A stretch of DNA of 64,000 nt from Chloroflexi bacterium TSY (GTDB lineage Bacteria > Chloroflexota > Anaerolineae > Caldilineales > Caldilineaceae), in assembly GCA_019217005.1 (NCBI GenBank), contig JAHBNG010000037.1:55989-119988 (forward strand). The letters run 5' to 3'. The translations under genes were made by a program, and so were the position numbers. A model generated the notes under the pieces. It was given only the letters and a program-made list of their open reading frames with translations, made no database searches and was not told the origin of the DNA. Positions 9,213 to 19,588 of the stretch are shown one piece after another (position 1 is the first letter of the stretch; every line of letters begins with the position of its first letter).

Positions 9213-11378
9213 TTACCCGCAGCCAGGGGTGAGCCGATAGAGACCGCCTGTTCCTGTGCCCATCCAAAGCGCTCCATCTGGTGCAGTCGCCAAACTGATG
9301 ACTGGCCAAGCCAACATAATGCGTTCTGCAATCGTCTGCCCATTGCTGGCGCGTCCAAGGCGATAGAGACCAGGATCGCGTCCATATTGAGCATAAAAGA
9401 TTGTACCATACGCCCATGTAATACCCGTTGGCGCGGCGGTATTCGGCATCGCAACAACAGGTTGCACATACCAATCTGGATTGTGACCTGTTAGAGCAAG
9501 CGGAAATCCGTAGAAAGGCGTCGCCTCTTCCGCAGTTCCAGGGGCAACGCTATTTGGGTCGAATACGTTAACCTCATCACCCGCGCTAATGCCCTCTGGG
9601 ACGTTTGTGGCTCCATTGTCCGTGATCCAGAGACGTCCGTCAGGTCCGCGGGTGAGGCCATAAGGGTTACGAAGACCACGCGCGGCTGTTTGAAATAGGT
9701 CGATTGATCGTTGACTGAGTAATTGGTCGAGCGGTGCGCGAACCAACCGTGCTGCCAATCGGTTGCCACCAGACACGATGTGCATCGCACCTGCTTCGTC
9801 CATATTGACCAGGGGGCCGTCTGACCAACCATCTCGAATCCCGCCAGCAGAGACATAGAGCCAACCATTGGAGATGGCAATTCCGTTATTGGCATGAAAA
9901 AGCTGGCTGTTCACGGCAAAGCCGCCGGCTAATTTTTGATAGCTTCCACCATCTGGTATCCGCCCAACTTCACCTGCCCGACTGACGTAGAGATTTCCCG
10001 CCTCATGGGCGAGGCCAGTGATCCTGCTAGATTCAACAAAAATTTCGCCAAATCCACCATCATCGATGCTATTATAAGCTGCGATCGAGCGACTTGGATG
10101 ATACGCATCAAGCAGAACAAGCGGATCGACATCTTGGCCAGTCGGCATTGTGTCAAGCGCCATAAAGAGCGTTCCGTTGGGTGCAAAGGCAAGAGCTGTG
10201 ATACTGCGCTGATCTTGAAGACGTCGCGCCAACCGTTGTTCGATACAAAATCCACCTTGAGGAATCAGAAATGGATCGCTGTCCGAAGGAGGAGGCAGCC
10301 CGAGGGCTCCGGCTTGAATGCGCCCACCTGAACCGGCTGCATATGCTTGCGCTCCAGACGTATTTTGCGTGGCTTGGTTTCCTGAGTTGCCACTACCTGC
10401 AATACTGCTTTCCTCTCTGGGGCGTGCTTCAATCTCTTCTTTGAGGGTTGTAACAAATTCTGAAGGGGGCTCAACACCGCAGCTTAGAAACTGGACAAGC
10501 GTACTACTGACGAGCGTCTTGGGGGATTCAATTTCGTGATCACACACGATTGGCACGTCGTCTACATCTTCTCGATTGAGCAAGAGCCAGGTCTGAGACA
10601 GACGAGGAAGTGCGGGACGTGTCTCGATCGCACCTCCATCGATCCAGGCTTTGATAATTGTTTTGTCCTCATCAGACAGCTCGCCCACAAGCGGCATTTT
10701 GCCTGAATCTACTTGCGTCCACAATTTTGACGCAGAAGCATCTCCAGGCACCAAAACTTCACCTTTGTCGCTGCCCGCCATCAATGCTTGAAAGTCGGTT
10801 ACCTGTAGACCAACGGTTTTGATGACGCTCCCGTGGCAACTGTTACAGTTGCGATCAAAGATTGGCTTGACATCTTCCTCAAAGCTGAATACGATTCCGT
10901 CCTCTTGTTCAGCGTCCTCATCGCTCTCTGCCGTGTCCAAAAGCGAAGTTAGCGGTTCTGCTGAGTTTTCAGCAAAAATTCCATTGATGCGAATGAGCCG
11001 TCCTCTTGGCGTACGACCGATCCGACAAGCATCGACATCTGGCTCATCTCGCACATTGCTATTTTCGAGAGTCATGCCATAGACGGCGTTACCAGATTCT
11101 AAGCAAGCTAATGCGCCTTCCAGACTTTCAATGGCACGGGCACGTTGAAAAGAGACGCCCAGAATATTGGGATTCTCAAACGGAAGAGGAGGAGCACCAT
11201 AAATGTAGCGAGGAGGGTTGAGACCAACGAAAGGACTGCGAATTTGGATCGTTCCTATGATGCAACTCGTCAACAATAGAACTGACGACGCAGGCAACAG
11301 AATCCGAAGTGCTAGAAAACTTAGATATGATTTTAGAAACGAATGCAGGAAAGAGAACGATAAAAAATGTTGCTTCAT
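9213..11378 (-). CDS. Lipoprotein with cytochrome c domain and sorbosone-dehydrogenase-like beta-propeller
   Basis: A 721-residue exported protein. A hydrophobic N-terminus ends in a lipobox (LLLTSC, Cys39). A cytochrome c domain of the planctomycete type follows, with heme motif CNSCH at 178-182, the phrase GDASASKLW and a distal Met in GKMPL. After a low-complexity linker, residues from about 390 form repeated propeller blades (ALAFAPNGTLFMA, GLRNPYGLTRGPDGRLWITDNG, ATAPDGALWMGTGTGGLYRL) like PQQ-type glucose/sorbosone dehydrogenases. It could be a surface electron-transfer dehydrogenase. Quinone-binding residues cannot be confirmed by eye. Confidence 0.8.
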   Translation of the reverse strand: MKQHFLSFSFLHSFLKSYLSFLALRILLPASSVLLLTSCIIGTIQIRSPFVGLNPPRYIYGAPPLPFENPNILGVSFQRARAIESLEGALACLESGNAVYGMTLENSNVRDEPDVDACRIGRTPRGRLIRINGIFAENSAEPLTSLLDTAESDEDAEQEDGIVFSFEEDVKPIFDRNCNSCHGSVIKTVGLQVTDFQALMAGSDKGEVLVPGDASASKLWTQVDSGKMPLVGELSDEDKTIIKAWIDGGAIETRPALPRLSQTWLLLNREDVDDVPIVCDHEIESPKTLVSSTLVQFLSCGVEPPSEFVTTLKEEIEARPREESSIAGSGNSGNQATQNTSGAQAYAAGSGGRIQAGALGLPPPSDSDPFLIPQGGFCIEQRLARRLQDQRSITALAFAPNGTLFMALDTMPTGQDVDPLVLLDAYHPSRSIAAYNSIDDGGFGEIFVESSRITGLAHEAGNLYVSRAGEVGRIPDGGSYQKLAGGFAVNSQLFHANNGIAISNGWLYVSAGGIRDGWSDGPLVNMDEAGAMHIVSGGNRLAARLVRAPLDQLLSQRSIDLFQTAARGLRNPYGLTRGPDGRLWITDNGATNVPEGISAGDEVNVFDPNSVAPGTAEEATPFYGFPLALTGHNPDWYVQPVVAMPNTAAPTGITWAYGTIFYAQYGRDPGLYRLGRASNGQTIAERIMLAWPVISLATAPDGALWMGTGTGGLYRLTPGCG

Positions 11379-11400
11379 ATGAAAAGCTACTACGAAAAAA

Positions 11401-11480
11401 GGTGGTATACCACAAATTGTGTAAATGCTACTTGGTCTCTCAGAGAAAAAGCGAATTCACACACAATTTGGGATACCACC
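11401..11480. repeat. R2 palindromic repeat, overlapping the ribF stop
   Basis: An 80-bp imperfect palindrome. The left arm (GGTGGTATACCACAAATTG) and right arm (CAATTTGGGATACCACC) pair around a loop of roughly 40 bases. The right arm encodes the last residues of RibF and its stop codon. It is related to the elements at 19888-19966 and 42190-42268, and to weaker ones near 3991 and 28255. Confidence 0.7.
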
Positions 11481-12476
11481 CGAAAAAATTTGACGCGCCT
11501 GCTCTATATCTAACTGAATCTGTGCGACCAATGCGTCTAGATTCTCGAAGCGCTGCTCGTTACGCAAATGCTGGATAAATTCAACACGGACTGTTTTGCC
11601 GTAAAGGTTATCTGGCTCACCAGGAGGGGGGAAATCTAGCAGGTGTGTTTCAAACCGAAATACCTGCCCATCAACAGTTGGGCGTACACCCAAATTACTA
11701 ACGCTCGGAAAAGTTAAAGGCTGTTTTTCTGACAGCTGAATCGTTTGCTCGTCAGAATCCGAGATTACAGGATCAATAATCTCCGTACGAGTTGCATAGA
11801 CCCCGTTCGGCGGCAATAGTTTGTTCTTTGGAATAGCGAGATTTGCCGTCGGAACCCCGATCAGTCGACCCCGTTTATCTCCTTCCACGACCTGTCCAGT
11901 AGCATAATAGGGTCGCCCAAGAAGTTTTCCTGCAACATCTACTTTGCTCTCTGCCAGCAATTGACGAATCCGACTGCTGCGGACTGATTCGCCCGCAGTT
12001 TCAATTTGTTCCATGACATTCAATTGATAGCCAAGCTGTTTGCCCAATTCCTCTAGACGGGTTAAATTTCCCGAACGACCATGACCGAGAGCAAAATCTG
12101 GTCCAACAACGAGTGCAGCCAATCCCAAATGCTTCTTGAGCATCGACATAAACTCAACCGCACGCAAACCTGCAGTTTCTTCTGTAAATGGTTGGATAAT
12201 CCCCAAATTTGCACCCGATTGCGCAGCGAACGTCAAACGTTCTTGGGGCGTTGTTAACAGCTGGATTGGATGCTGCGGACGAAGAACACTTAGCGGGTGT
12301 GGATCAAATGTCAAGAGACCGACATGTGGCGTGACATCTGCAGGTGTCTCATTTGCCAACTTTTTTAATGTTTGAATCAGACTTTGATGACCGAGATGAA
12401 AACCGTCAAAATTTCCAATTGTTAAGAATGTCGGTCCAGCGATCTCTATTGATTGAACATCCTGATAAATTCGCAT
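11457..12476 (-). CDS. ribF: Bifunctional riboflavin kinase / FAD synthetase
   Basis: RibF phosphorylates riboflavin to FMN and adenylylates FMN to FAD. The N-terminal nucleotidyltransferase domain has GNFDGFHLGH near residues 21-30, and the SSRIRQLL segment (the ISSTxIR equivalent) follows at mid-protein. The C-terminal flavokinase domain has GRPY, GVPTANL and GVYATR. I chose ATG 12476, one base after the truB stop, giving 339 residues; the open frame continues 63 codons upstream through truB but that extension has no family similarity. The last residues (GGIPNCV) come from a palindromic repeat. It is the terminal gene of the nusA-infB operon. Confidence 0.93.
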   Translation of the reverse strand: MRIYQDVQSIEIAGPTFLTIGNFDGFHLGHQSLIQTLKKLANETPADVTPHVGLLTFDPHPLSVLRPQHPIQLLTTPQERLTFAAQSGANLGIIQPFTEETAGLRAVEFMSMLKKHLGLAALVVGPDFALGHGRSGNLTRLEELGKQLGYQLNVMEQIETAGESVRSSRIRQLLAESKVDVAGKLLGRPYYATGQVVEGDKRGRLIGVPTANLAIPKNKLLPPNGVYATRTEIIDPVISDSDEQTIQLSEKQPLTFPSVSNLGVRPTVDGQVFRFETHLLDFPPPGEPDNLYGKTVRVEFIQHLRNEQRFENLDALVAQIQLDIEQARQIFSGGIPNCV

Positions 12477-12477
12477 C

Positions 12478-13647
12478 TTAGGCAAACCACTTCTCTGCTT
12501 TCCACATTGTCCCAGGTCCAGACTTAGATGGGTCAGTATACCCCAGACAACGAATGATTCCAACGAAGACCTGCCCTTGTTGAATAGCCGCTGCCAATTG
12601 GGTGTCTTCGGCAGATGAAAGCGTTTCAGCTTGTTCCGGCGTTGATTTGAGTAAAGATTGTGCAACAGACAGTGTCTCTGGCGAATTTAAGATAATTGTT
12701 TGTCCATAGCCAAGACGCTGTGTGGCATGTTCGTCCAGGGTAATTTTTGGTAGATGAAGACCAGATCCCAGAGGCAATAGCAATTCACCAAATCGATTGT
12801 CTTCACTTGCTTGCTCTAAATCATCTAGCGATCGGGCTTGTTCAAGGTTGAAGGATCCCGCTGCTTCACGTCGCAAAATATCCAGATAAGCAACGGTCCC
12901 CAATGCCTGTCCGAGATCGTGCGCCAGGCTACGAATGTATGTGCCAGCTGAGCACACCGTGCGGAGATAAAGCCGACCACCGCTCTTTGAATCTGGTGGA
13001 TCATACCTCAAGAGATCGAGTTCGTGAAAAAAAACGGAGCAAGGATCAAGCGTCACAGTTTCACCGCGACGAGCTTTGCGGTGTAGACTTTCGCCATCAC
13101 GTTTGAGTGCAGAGTAGAGTGGCGGTATCTGCCAAACATGTCCTCGAAATTTAGAGAGAGCCGCATCTAATTGCTCGCTGTTTAACCGAGGTGTCGTGAT
13201 CTGTTCTGTGACAGTCCCAACCGCATCATATGTGTCTGTTGCTTTCCCCAGAACGATCTCGGCATAATATTGCTTCGCATGTCCTTGATAATACTCAACC
13301 AATCGCGTCGCCTTGCCCAAGCACAAAACCAATACGCCACTCGCCATTGGATCCAATGTGCCCGTATGGCCAATTCGACGCTGTTGGCTCCATCGTCGTA
13401 CCATCTGAACAATATCATGGCTCGTCGGTAGGTTTCGTTCGGAAGAGTTTGGGGATAGAGGAGAGGAGGATTCCCGGCGGGGTGCTAGGTCTGATGCAAA
13501 CGTTTGAGAACGATTCGCCGATGCTTTTAAGCCAGTCGTTGTTTTTTCAGTCGAATCCAATGATGAGTTCAAGGATGAATCAACAGCTACCCGCCCAGGT
13601 TTGTCAACAATAAGCAGGCCATGATATTGCTCTTCTCGTTTCGCCAC
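12478..13647 (-). CDS. truB: tRNA pseudouridine-55 synthase TruB with N-terminal insertion
   Basis: TruB converts U55 in the T-loop of tRNAs to pseudouridine. The catalytic motif GTLDPMASGVL (Asp99) is present, with YYAEIVLGKATDTYD, PPLYSALK and CSAGTYIRSLAHDLG. The protein is 389 residues, longer than the usual 300-320. A Ser/Thr-rich stretch of about 55 residues (19-74) separates VDKPG from TSHDIV, motifs that normally are almost adjacent. The insertion keeps the frame. It begins 25 bp after the nrnA stop and is followed at one base by ribF. Confidence 0.92.
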   Translation of the reverse strand: MAKREEQYHGLLIVDKPGRVAVDSSLNSSLDSTEKTTTGLKASANRSQTFASDLAPRRESSSPLSPNSSERNLPTSHDIVQMVRRWSQQRRIGHTGTLDPMASGVLVLCLGKATRLVEYYQGHAKQYYAEIVLGKATDTYDAVGTVTEQITTPRLNSEQLDAALSKFRGHVWQIPPLYSALKRDGESLHRKARRGETVTLDPCSVFFHELDLLRYDPPDSKSGGRLYLRTVCSAGTYIRSLAHDLGQALGTVAYLDILRREAAGSFNLEQARSLDDLEQASEDNRFGELLLPLGSGLHLPKITLDEHATQRLGYGQTIILNSPETLSVAQSLLKSTPEQAETLSSAEDTQLAAAIQQGQVFVGIIRCLGYTDPSKSGPGTMWKAEKWFA

Positions 13648-13672
13648 GCAGATTACCTAACTTAATATTCGG

Positions 13673-14653
13673 CTATTTACTTCCGTCTGAATTTGCTGCC
13701 ATCTTTAATAATGTAACGATTCGAGCTGCAACCTCTTCGAGTACTCCTGCTACTTGGCAACCCGCTGCGCCTGGGTGACCGCCGCCTCCCAGTTCTAGTG
13801 CAAGATCAGCAACATTGTAGCCTGGCCGCGCTCGAAAGCTACAGATAACAGCTGGGTTTCCCGCATCATCTTTTGTTTCGCGAAACGAAGCACTAACATT
13901 TGCTTCAGCGGCTGTAAGCAGAGTGCTACTCAATTGTAGATCGGCGGTCGGGTTCCCGATAGCGTTCATCTGATTTTGGCTAATTGTGACCCAGATAACG
14001 CCGTCTTCTAGTTGGGCATTTGATAGAGCGCTCCCCCAAAGTTGAAGAACATTGTATGGGCGTCGATTAAGGATCTGCTCGGTGATTGTCGCAAGTGTCG
14101 CGCCACCTTCGATCAGTCTAGAGGCTGTCTTCAAGACGGCTGCATTGGTATTGCTTGTTCGAAAGCAGAGTGTATCTGTCACCAATCCGGTTAGCAAACA
14201 CTGAGCAAGTGGACCTTCAAGGGAAACATGGAGTGCATCTGCCAGTTCCACCAGCATCTGACATGTAGCAGCACAAGTGGGATCAACCCAATTAATCGTT
14301 CCAAAGTGAGTATTCGTCACATGATGGTCAATTACGTAGAGCGGAATGGTTGCATGATTTTGAGGTTGATAAATTGCCCCCATCCGATCCGCACTTGATG
14401 CATCTAAGCAGACAATTAGATCATAATGGGGGAGAATGCTTTCCGTGTGGACAATTGTTTCGGCTCCAGGAATTTGTCTCAGATTTTCAGGAACATTATC
14501 TTCTAAAGCCAAAACGGGCTTTTTTTGAAGTTTCCGCAAAATCCAACCCATGCCGAGCAAACTACCAACAGCGTCACCATCTGGAGCAATGTGGCTAACG
14601 CATAATATATCTGTCGCTCGATGCAATCCCGCGACAAGAGACGTGTCCATCAT
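13673..14653 (-). CDS. nrnA: DHH/DHHA1 bifunctional oligoribonuclease / PAP phosphatase (NrnA)
   Basis: A 326-residue DHH phosphoesterase of the NrnA type, which degrades nanoRNA and dephosphorylates pAp. Motifs are SHIAPDGDAVGS (metal-binding Asp residues), VCLDASS, the VIDHH signature near residue 107, and the DHHA1 segment GGGHPGAAGC. It belongs to the nusA-infB operon, where nrnA normally follows rbfA directly. Here an IS4-type element and a palindrome lie between rbfA and this gene, so it may depend on a secondary promoter. Confidence 0.92.
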   Translation of the reverse strand: MMDTSLVAGLHRATDILCVSHIAPDGDAVGSLLGMGWILRKLQKKPVLALEDNVPENLRQIPGAETIVHTESILPHYDLIVCLDASSADRMGAIYQPQNHATIPLYVIDHHVTNTHFGTINWVDPTCAATCQMLVELADALHVSLEGPLAQCLLTGLVTDTLCFRTSNTNAAVLKTASRLIEGGATLATITEQILNRRPYNVLQLWGSALSNAQLEDGVIWVTISQNQMNAIGNPTADLQLSSTLLTAAEANVSASFRETKDDAGNPAVICSFRARPGYNVADLALELGGGGHPGAAGCQVAGVLEEVAARIVTLLKMAANSDGSK

Positions 14654-14719
14654 ACTTGTATAGAAATATTGTTTATATTACAAAATCTTGTACCACTTCA
14701 TGGCGTTGCCTAGTATAAG

Positions 14720-14773
14720 GCCATTCCAGAGAAACAAATCCCTGATTTGCCAAGCCGATTTCTCTGGAATGGC
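14720..14773. repeat. Perfect 15-bp inverted repeat upstream of nrnA
   Basis: GCCATTCCAGAGAAA (14720-14734) pairs with its exact complement at 14759-14773. The 24-base loop itself contains the small palindrome CAAATCCCTGATTTG, so a cruciform is possible. It has no T-run on either side, so it looks more like an mRNA-stability or processing element than a simple terminator. Confidence 0.7.
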
Positions 14774-14826
14774 TTGCGCTTTTCCAGATCAAATTAGGGA
14801 TTTTGATTGTTGGAAAAGCCTAAGAA

Positions 14827-16322
14827 CTTTACTTTCTGGTAAAGGCTTGAGTGACAAAGGGCAAACCGAAAGGGGCGGAAAAAAGAATCCACCCTGAAAA
14901 AACGGGATAAAATGTAAAAATAGTGCTCGGCTAGTTTAAGCAGCGGCATTGAGGCGGCGATGAGCGAGAACGCCTTTAGGTAAATGGTGTGAAACCGAGG
15001 CCTTTTTCCGAAAGTCAGGGTCGAGTTGGTCAGGAGTTGGAAAAAGAGCACTCGAGAGAACACGGCGCAGCCTGCCGGGAGTGGCTTGAGGCTCTCGATC
15101 CCAGTAGCCAGTCGGTATGGGAGGAAGAGAAGCGGCTAAATGGGAAAGAAGATTGCCAGCCAGCAGCCCCAGTTCAGGTAAGCGGAAACAAGCCTCATCG
15201 GCATGAACAAATTGACGATGTAAGCCAATCATCTGCTTGGAAGCCAAGGGGGGATGTTCAACAGGCCAGCGTTCCAGGTAGACAAGATAAATGGTTTCAG
15301 GCTGCAAAGTCATAACGGTCGCCAAAACCAAAGGTGTGTTGTAGGCCGGATCCTGAATGACGTAAATCGAGTAGGTACGGTTGGCTGTATCCACCTTGGT
15401 TGTTCTGGGGACGAGATTGTGCCATGCTTGATAGCAAATCAGGCGACCACTATAGAGAAAGCGACCAGACGAGTCCGGAGTTGTAGCCTCGAGTCGCTTT
15501 CCTTATAGCTGCGAGAGCGGTCGCACAATATCACCATATTCAGGTGGTCTGCCTTTTTCTTTGCGTTTGGGGAACTCATTGCGGCGCACTGTGCAGTTAA
15601 TCGCTTCCCGCAGGACAAATCGGTCTATGCCGCTTTCTAGCATTTCTCTGATTGTAAACCCGGCATCGACCACCGCCACTTCGTCTGACTCCAGTGATTT
15701 CTTCGTCTCTTTCAGCAGCTTTTTCCGAAACTCACTTTCCTTTGTTCCAACCGTGCATCTCATGATTGCCTTGAGCAGTGGCACTCGCTTCCCGCCTATC
15801 TCCCCCGAGCTTATCATCACTCCAAAGATGAGCGCGGGCAATGCCCGACGAGCCGTTGAGTTATAGAGTCGGTTCACTTTCCCTTGCAGCTTCGGTCGCC
15901 AGAACCCTGTGATATCTATGCTTTTCACTCGGTACCCTTCTAACTTTTTTGCCTCCCATTCCCCTTTCCACTTCTTCTTGCCACGACCCCAGCAGACTTG
16001 TGATATCCCATGATCCATATCGAAAGCTCCACCAGCTTCGCCGGAGCTCCTCATCTTCAAACCCGCTTTCTTTCAATGCGCTATGGATTGCTCCTCGACT
16101 TTTCAGAAACGACCCATTCAGCATTGCCCACATCAGACGCATTACATTTACGTTTGTTCCCATCGGCGTTACTTGCAATACATTCATCAGTACTGCTATA
16201 GTTATTTCTGGCGCGGTTAGCATTCCTTCCTCCTTTTTGGGTTCTCTACCTTTTGGATGAACTGCTAACCGCTTTTTGTCACATTTCTCACCTCATCTCT
16301 TTTCTTTTACCAGAAAGTAAAG
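14827..16322 (-). mobile_element. IS4-type insertion sequence, copy 2
   Basis: A 1496-bp element with the same 18-bp terminal repeats as copy 1 but in inverted orientation. It is flanked by TAAGAA on both sides (14821-14826 and 16323-16328), a 6-bp target duplication. It lies between rbfA and nrnA of the translation operon. The intact duplication fits a simple insertion here. Confidence 0.88.
14936..16223 (-). pseudogene. IS4-type DDE transposase, frameshifted (copy 2)
   Basis: Reading frame 1 (16223 to 15861, 120 residues) gives way to an overlapping +1 frame (16060 to 15503, 185 residues) with VKSIDITGFWRPKL, VAVVDAGFTIREM and GRPPEYGDIVRPLS. The remaining 152 residues (15394 to 14936; IQDPAYNTPLVLATVM and LERWPVEHPPLASKQMIG) are in a further frame because of small indels and a stop near 15503. 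The first frame change is shared with copy 1. The second break is specific to this copy. No intact transposase can be made unless both shifts are bypassed. Confidence 0.75.
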
Positions 16323-16350
16323 TAAGAAATGACCCGGCGATTATTTGGAT

Positions 16351-16707
16351 CTACTGAAGTTCACGTTCCTGCGCGATTTTCCGCAAAAGCTCATCAACAC
16401 GAGCCGCCTTTTCAGGTGTATCATCATAGTAGAAAAGAAGTTCGGGCGCAACCCGTAGACCACACCGTTCAGCGATTTGGCGGCGCATATATCCCGCTGC
16501 ATTGGTTAAACCTTGTAAGACGTCGCTTTGTGACACCTCATCGTCCTGATGATTTATATAGATCTTTGCATTGCGTAGATCCCGGCTGATAACTACGCTC
16601 GTTACAGTTACTAAACTCAAACGGGGATCTTCGAGTTCGCTCCCGATCAGAATCGATAGTTCTTCGAAAAGCAAATTCGATACCCGTTGTTGTCGAATGG
16701 TTGTCAT
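16351..16707 (-). CDS. rbfA: 30S ribosome-binding factor A
   Basis: RbfA is a KH-type factor that binds the 5' region of 16S rRNA during late 30S maturation and cold adaptation. The 118-residue protein begins [17 protein letters not shown] and contains [13 protein letters not shown] and the RNA-contact region [17 protein letters not shown], ending in the usual LLRKIAQE. It follows infB by 88 bp in the same direction. The IS4-type element begins 28 bp after its stop. Confidence 0.93.
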   Translation of the reverse strand: MTTIRQQRVSNLLFEELSILIGSELEDPRLSLVTVTSVVISRDLRNAKIYINHQDDEVSQSDVLQGLTNAAGYMRRQIAERCGLRVAPELLFYYDDTPEKAARVDELLRKIAQERELQ

Positions 16708-16795
16708 ATAGTCGAACTCTTTGTTTAGACTCTGGCATAACTTTGATTACAGGACAGTACGTTTTTATGGGAGCAAAAAGCGTTGCTTGGCAACG

Positions 16796-18709
16796 TTATC
16801 GAACGCGCTGACGTTCAGTAATTTCTAGAACGTCCCCCTCACGCAGCAAATGGTCTCCTTCTGCAATACGGATTCCGCACTCATATCCACTACGGACTTC
16901 GTTGACATCTTCTGTAAAACGTCGCAATGTACTGATGTTTGAAGGCGGATGAATTTCGTTGCCATTGCGCAAGATGCGTGCTTTGCCATTGCGTTTGACT
17001 ACACCGTCTGTCACATTGCAACCGGCAATCACACCACGACGCAGTTTGAACAACTGTAAGACTTCGGCATGGCCAATCGTTACATCCTCATAAATTGGAT
17101 CAAGCATACCTGTAATTGCTAACTCGATCTCTTCAATCATCTTGTAGATAATGTTGTATAAGCGAATTTCGATCCCCGAAGCCTCTGCACGAACGGATGC
17201 CGCTTTGTCGACTCCAACGCTAAAACCGATAATAATCGCATCACTTGCTTCTGCCAACATCACATCAGATTCGGAAACATTCCCAATGGCAGCTTGTAAA
17301 ATCTTGACCTTAATTTCTTCATGCTCTAGATCTTCCAAGCTTTGTGTAACGGGTTCCAGGGTTCCCTGCATATCGGCACGAACGATCAAATTGAGAACTT
17401 TCGTATCACTTTGTTCAAAGCGAGCAAAGTGATCATCCAAAGAAACCGGCGTCTGACCAGGTTGACGCTGCACTGCCATTGCTTCTTGCTGTCGTTCTTC
17501 TGCAATACGGCGAGCATCTTTGTCTGACCGTACACGGGCAAAAGATTCCCCAGCCATGGGGACATCTTGGAGTCCTAGAATGACGGCTGGAGTACTCGGG
17601 CCTGCCTGTTTCAGCTTTTTGCCCTCATAGTCAAACATGGCTTTGGTGCGTCCCCATGTTTTGCCAACAACAATCGTATCGCCAGCGCGTAATGTACCAT
17701 TTTGAACAAGGATGGTTGCCGTGACACCGCGATATTTGTCCAATTCGGCTTCAATAATTGTACCTACACAGACACCCTTTGGATTGGCTTTATACTCCTC
17801 AAGCTCGGCCACTAGCAAAATATTCTCTAGTAGGTCATCCACGCCATCACCATACAAAGCAGAGACGGGCACAACGATCGTATCTCCCCCCCATTCTTCC
17901 GGCTGTAGACCATGTTGGGAAAGCTCTTCCATGACCCGTTCACGATTTGCATTGGGTCTGTCGATTTTATTCAATGCAACAATAATCTGGACACCGGCGG
18001 CCTGCGCATGGCTAATGGCTTCCTTTGTTTGGGGCATAATGCCATCATCAGCCGCAACAACTAGCACAACAATATCTGTCACCTGTGCCCCACGAGCACG
18101 CATACCAGTAAATGCTTCATGACCTGGCGTATCCAAAAAGGTGATCATTTGGCCTTCGGCGGTTACTTGATAAGCACCAGTCCGTTGTGTAATACCACCA
18201 GCTTCTTGAGCGACCACATTTGTATTGCGAATTTGATCTAGTAGAGTGGTTTTGCCATGGTCAACATGACCCAGAACCGCCACAACAGGAGATCGACTGA
18301 TTAAGTTGTCTTCTTTTTCTTTGCTCAGAATCTGCTGAACAAACGTTTTTCGTACTTGGGCATCTTCTTCGACCGATTCTTCTTCCTCGACCTCCTCCTC
18401 TTCTGGCCAATTCACAGCAACGTTCAACTCTTCACCGATGATAACCGCTGTGTCATGGTCAATGCTGCGCGTGATCGGAGCCATAATGCCAAATTGCATA
18501 AGCACTTTGATGAGATCAATTGGACTACGGTTCATCAACTCGGCCAGTTCACGAACTGTGATAAAATCATCAACAACGATTTCCGAAGGAGAAGTTCCTG
18601 TCGCTACTTGACCTGCATTCACACCATTGGAGGTATTATGTCCATTTGAATCCTGAAAGCCATTATGACTCTGAGTCGTTTGTAAATTTTGTTTGCTTTG
18701 TGTCGCCAT
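16796..18709 (-). CDS. infB: Translation initiation factor IF-2
   Basis: The GTPase that brings fMet-tRNA to the 30S P site. At 637 residues it is a short form. A Gln/Asn-rich leader (1-45) is followed by one IF2_N module ([20 protein letters not shown]), an acidic stretch and the G domain: GHVDHGKTT at 147-155, [15 protein letters not shown]. Domain II, and the C-terminal domains with [19 protein letters not shown], are present. It lies in the nusA-ylxR-infB-rbfA order. However, 879 bp separate it from ylxR, including a MITE, so it may have its own promoter. Confidence 0.96.
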   Translation of the reverse strand: MATQSKQNLQTTQSHNGFQDSNGHNTSNGVNAGQVATGTSPSEIVVDDFITVRELAELMNRSPIDLIKVLMQFGIMAPITRSIDHDTAVIIGEELNVAVNWPEEEEVEEEESVEEDAQVRKTFVQQILSKEKEDNLISRSPVVAVLGHVDHGKTTLLDQIRNTNVVAQEAGGITQRTGAYQVTAEGQMITFLDTPGHEAFTGMRARGAQVTDIVVLVVAADDGIMPQTKEAISHAQAAGVQIIVALNKIDRPNANRERVMEELSQHGLQPEEWGGDTIVVPVSALYGDGVDDLLENILLVAELEEYKANPKGVCVGTIIEAELDKYRGVTATILVQNGTLRAGDTIVVGKTWGRTKAMFDYEGKKLKQAGPSTPAVILGLQDVPMAGESFARVRSDKDARRIAEERQQEAMAVQRQPGQTPVSLDDHFARFEQSDTKVLNLIVRADMQGTLEPVTQSLEDLEHEEIKVKILQAAIGNVSESDVMLAEASDAIIIGFSVGVDKAASVRAEASGIEIRLYNIIYKMIEEIELAITGMLDPIYEDVTIGHAEVLQLFKLRRGVIAGCNVTDGVVKRNGKARILRNGNEIHPPSNISTLRRFTEDVNEVRSGYECGIRIAEGDHLLREGDVLEITERQRVR

Positions 18710-19588
18710 CTACCACACACCTCTCTTTCAAGGAGAAATTTCAATATATTAAGATTGTATTTTGCTTGTGCCCATCCACCAAAAGTGTACAGCCCCACCG
18801 TTATGAGTCAATGGAAATATATTGCGCACTGCCACAGCTGAGAATCAATTAGACTATATGAGCCGAGTAGAACTTGCTGATTGATTCTCAGCCGTGAGCA
18901 AGTATGTTACCATGCACAATTGATGATAAATGAGCTTTGCTTGATTATACGCAACAAATCAAGAGAATGAGGTAGAAAAAAGGAGTGGCAGATGACAAGC
19001 GGGGAGAACAGAGGCTGATTACTTGAATAATCATGTAATCATGACACTGTCCTCCATACATGACTCAACCGATCTTTCTACTCTTTCTAATCGATTTTGA
19101 AGGCACATATCTAAACTGCGTCCTATATGAAAATATAATTTTAGGCTAGCTGGCAGAGCCGCAGGAGCAGGAGCAACCATATCTTCATCATACCCACAGT
19201 ATATATACACCCATCCAGAAAAGCTTTGTCCCGTTCTCGAATGAAGAAAAGAGGAACAAAACCTTTCTGTGGAACTATATATATCCAATAAGTTTGCCTT
19301 CCTCCAAAGAACAGAGAGGATCATGGCTACTTTTTGGATAAATTCAAAGGGGTGGTTCAGAATTAGGTTTACACTTTTGATACATAGACAAAAATCTATA
19401 TGAGGTCATTTTCTGCCTGAGCATGGCTCAAATTAGAAAATATAAACATCTTTTCTCTTTGCAAAAATGTAAACCTAATTGTCCGCCTAAAATGAACCAC
19501 CCCAATTCAAAAGCGTAAAAACGGGACTTCGACAACTCAATGCTATAGGTTGCTATGGTCTTGCACGCTCATAAGCTTTTTTTCTTCA
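18710..19588. other. Long gap inside the nusA-infB operon
   Basis: No convincing gene is present. A hairpin with a perfect 13-bp stem, GCTGAGAATCAAT at 18837-18849 and its complement at 18880-18892, lies about 130 bp upstream of infB, where it could act in leader control or mRNA processing. A MITE occupies 19349-19503. A 97-codon open frame at 19031-19324 (minus) has no recognisable domain or ribosome site and is probably chance. Confidence 0.5.
19349..19503 (+). mobile_element. 155-bp MITE, copy 2
   Basis: The same element as at 5584, with terminal GGGGTGGTTCA repeats, flanked by the 8-bp duplication AATTCAAA. It sits between ylxR and infB within the translation operon. Confidence 0.93.

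Noticed and set aside
19031..19324. 97-codon open frame between infB and ylxR
   Set aside because: No ribosome site, no recognisable motif and unusual composition; likely chance in noncoding DNA.
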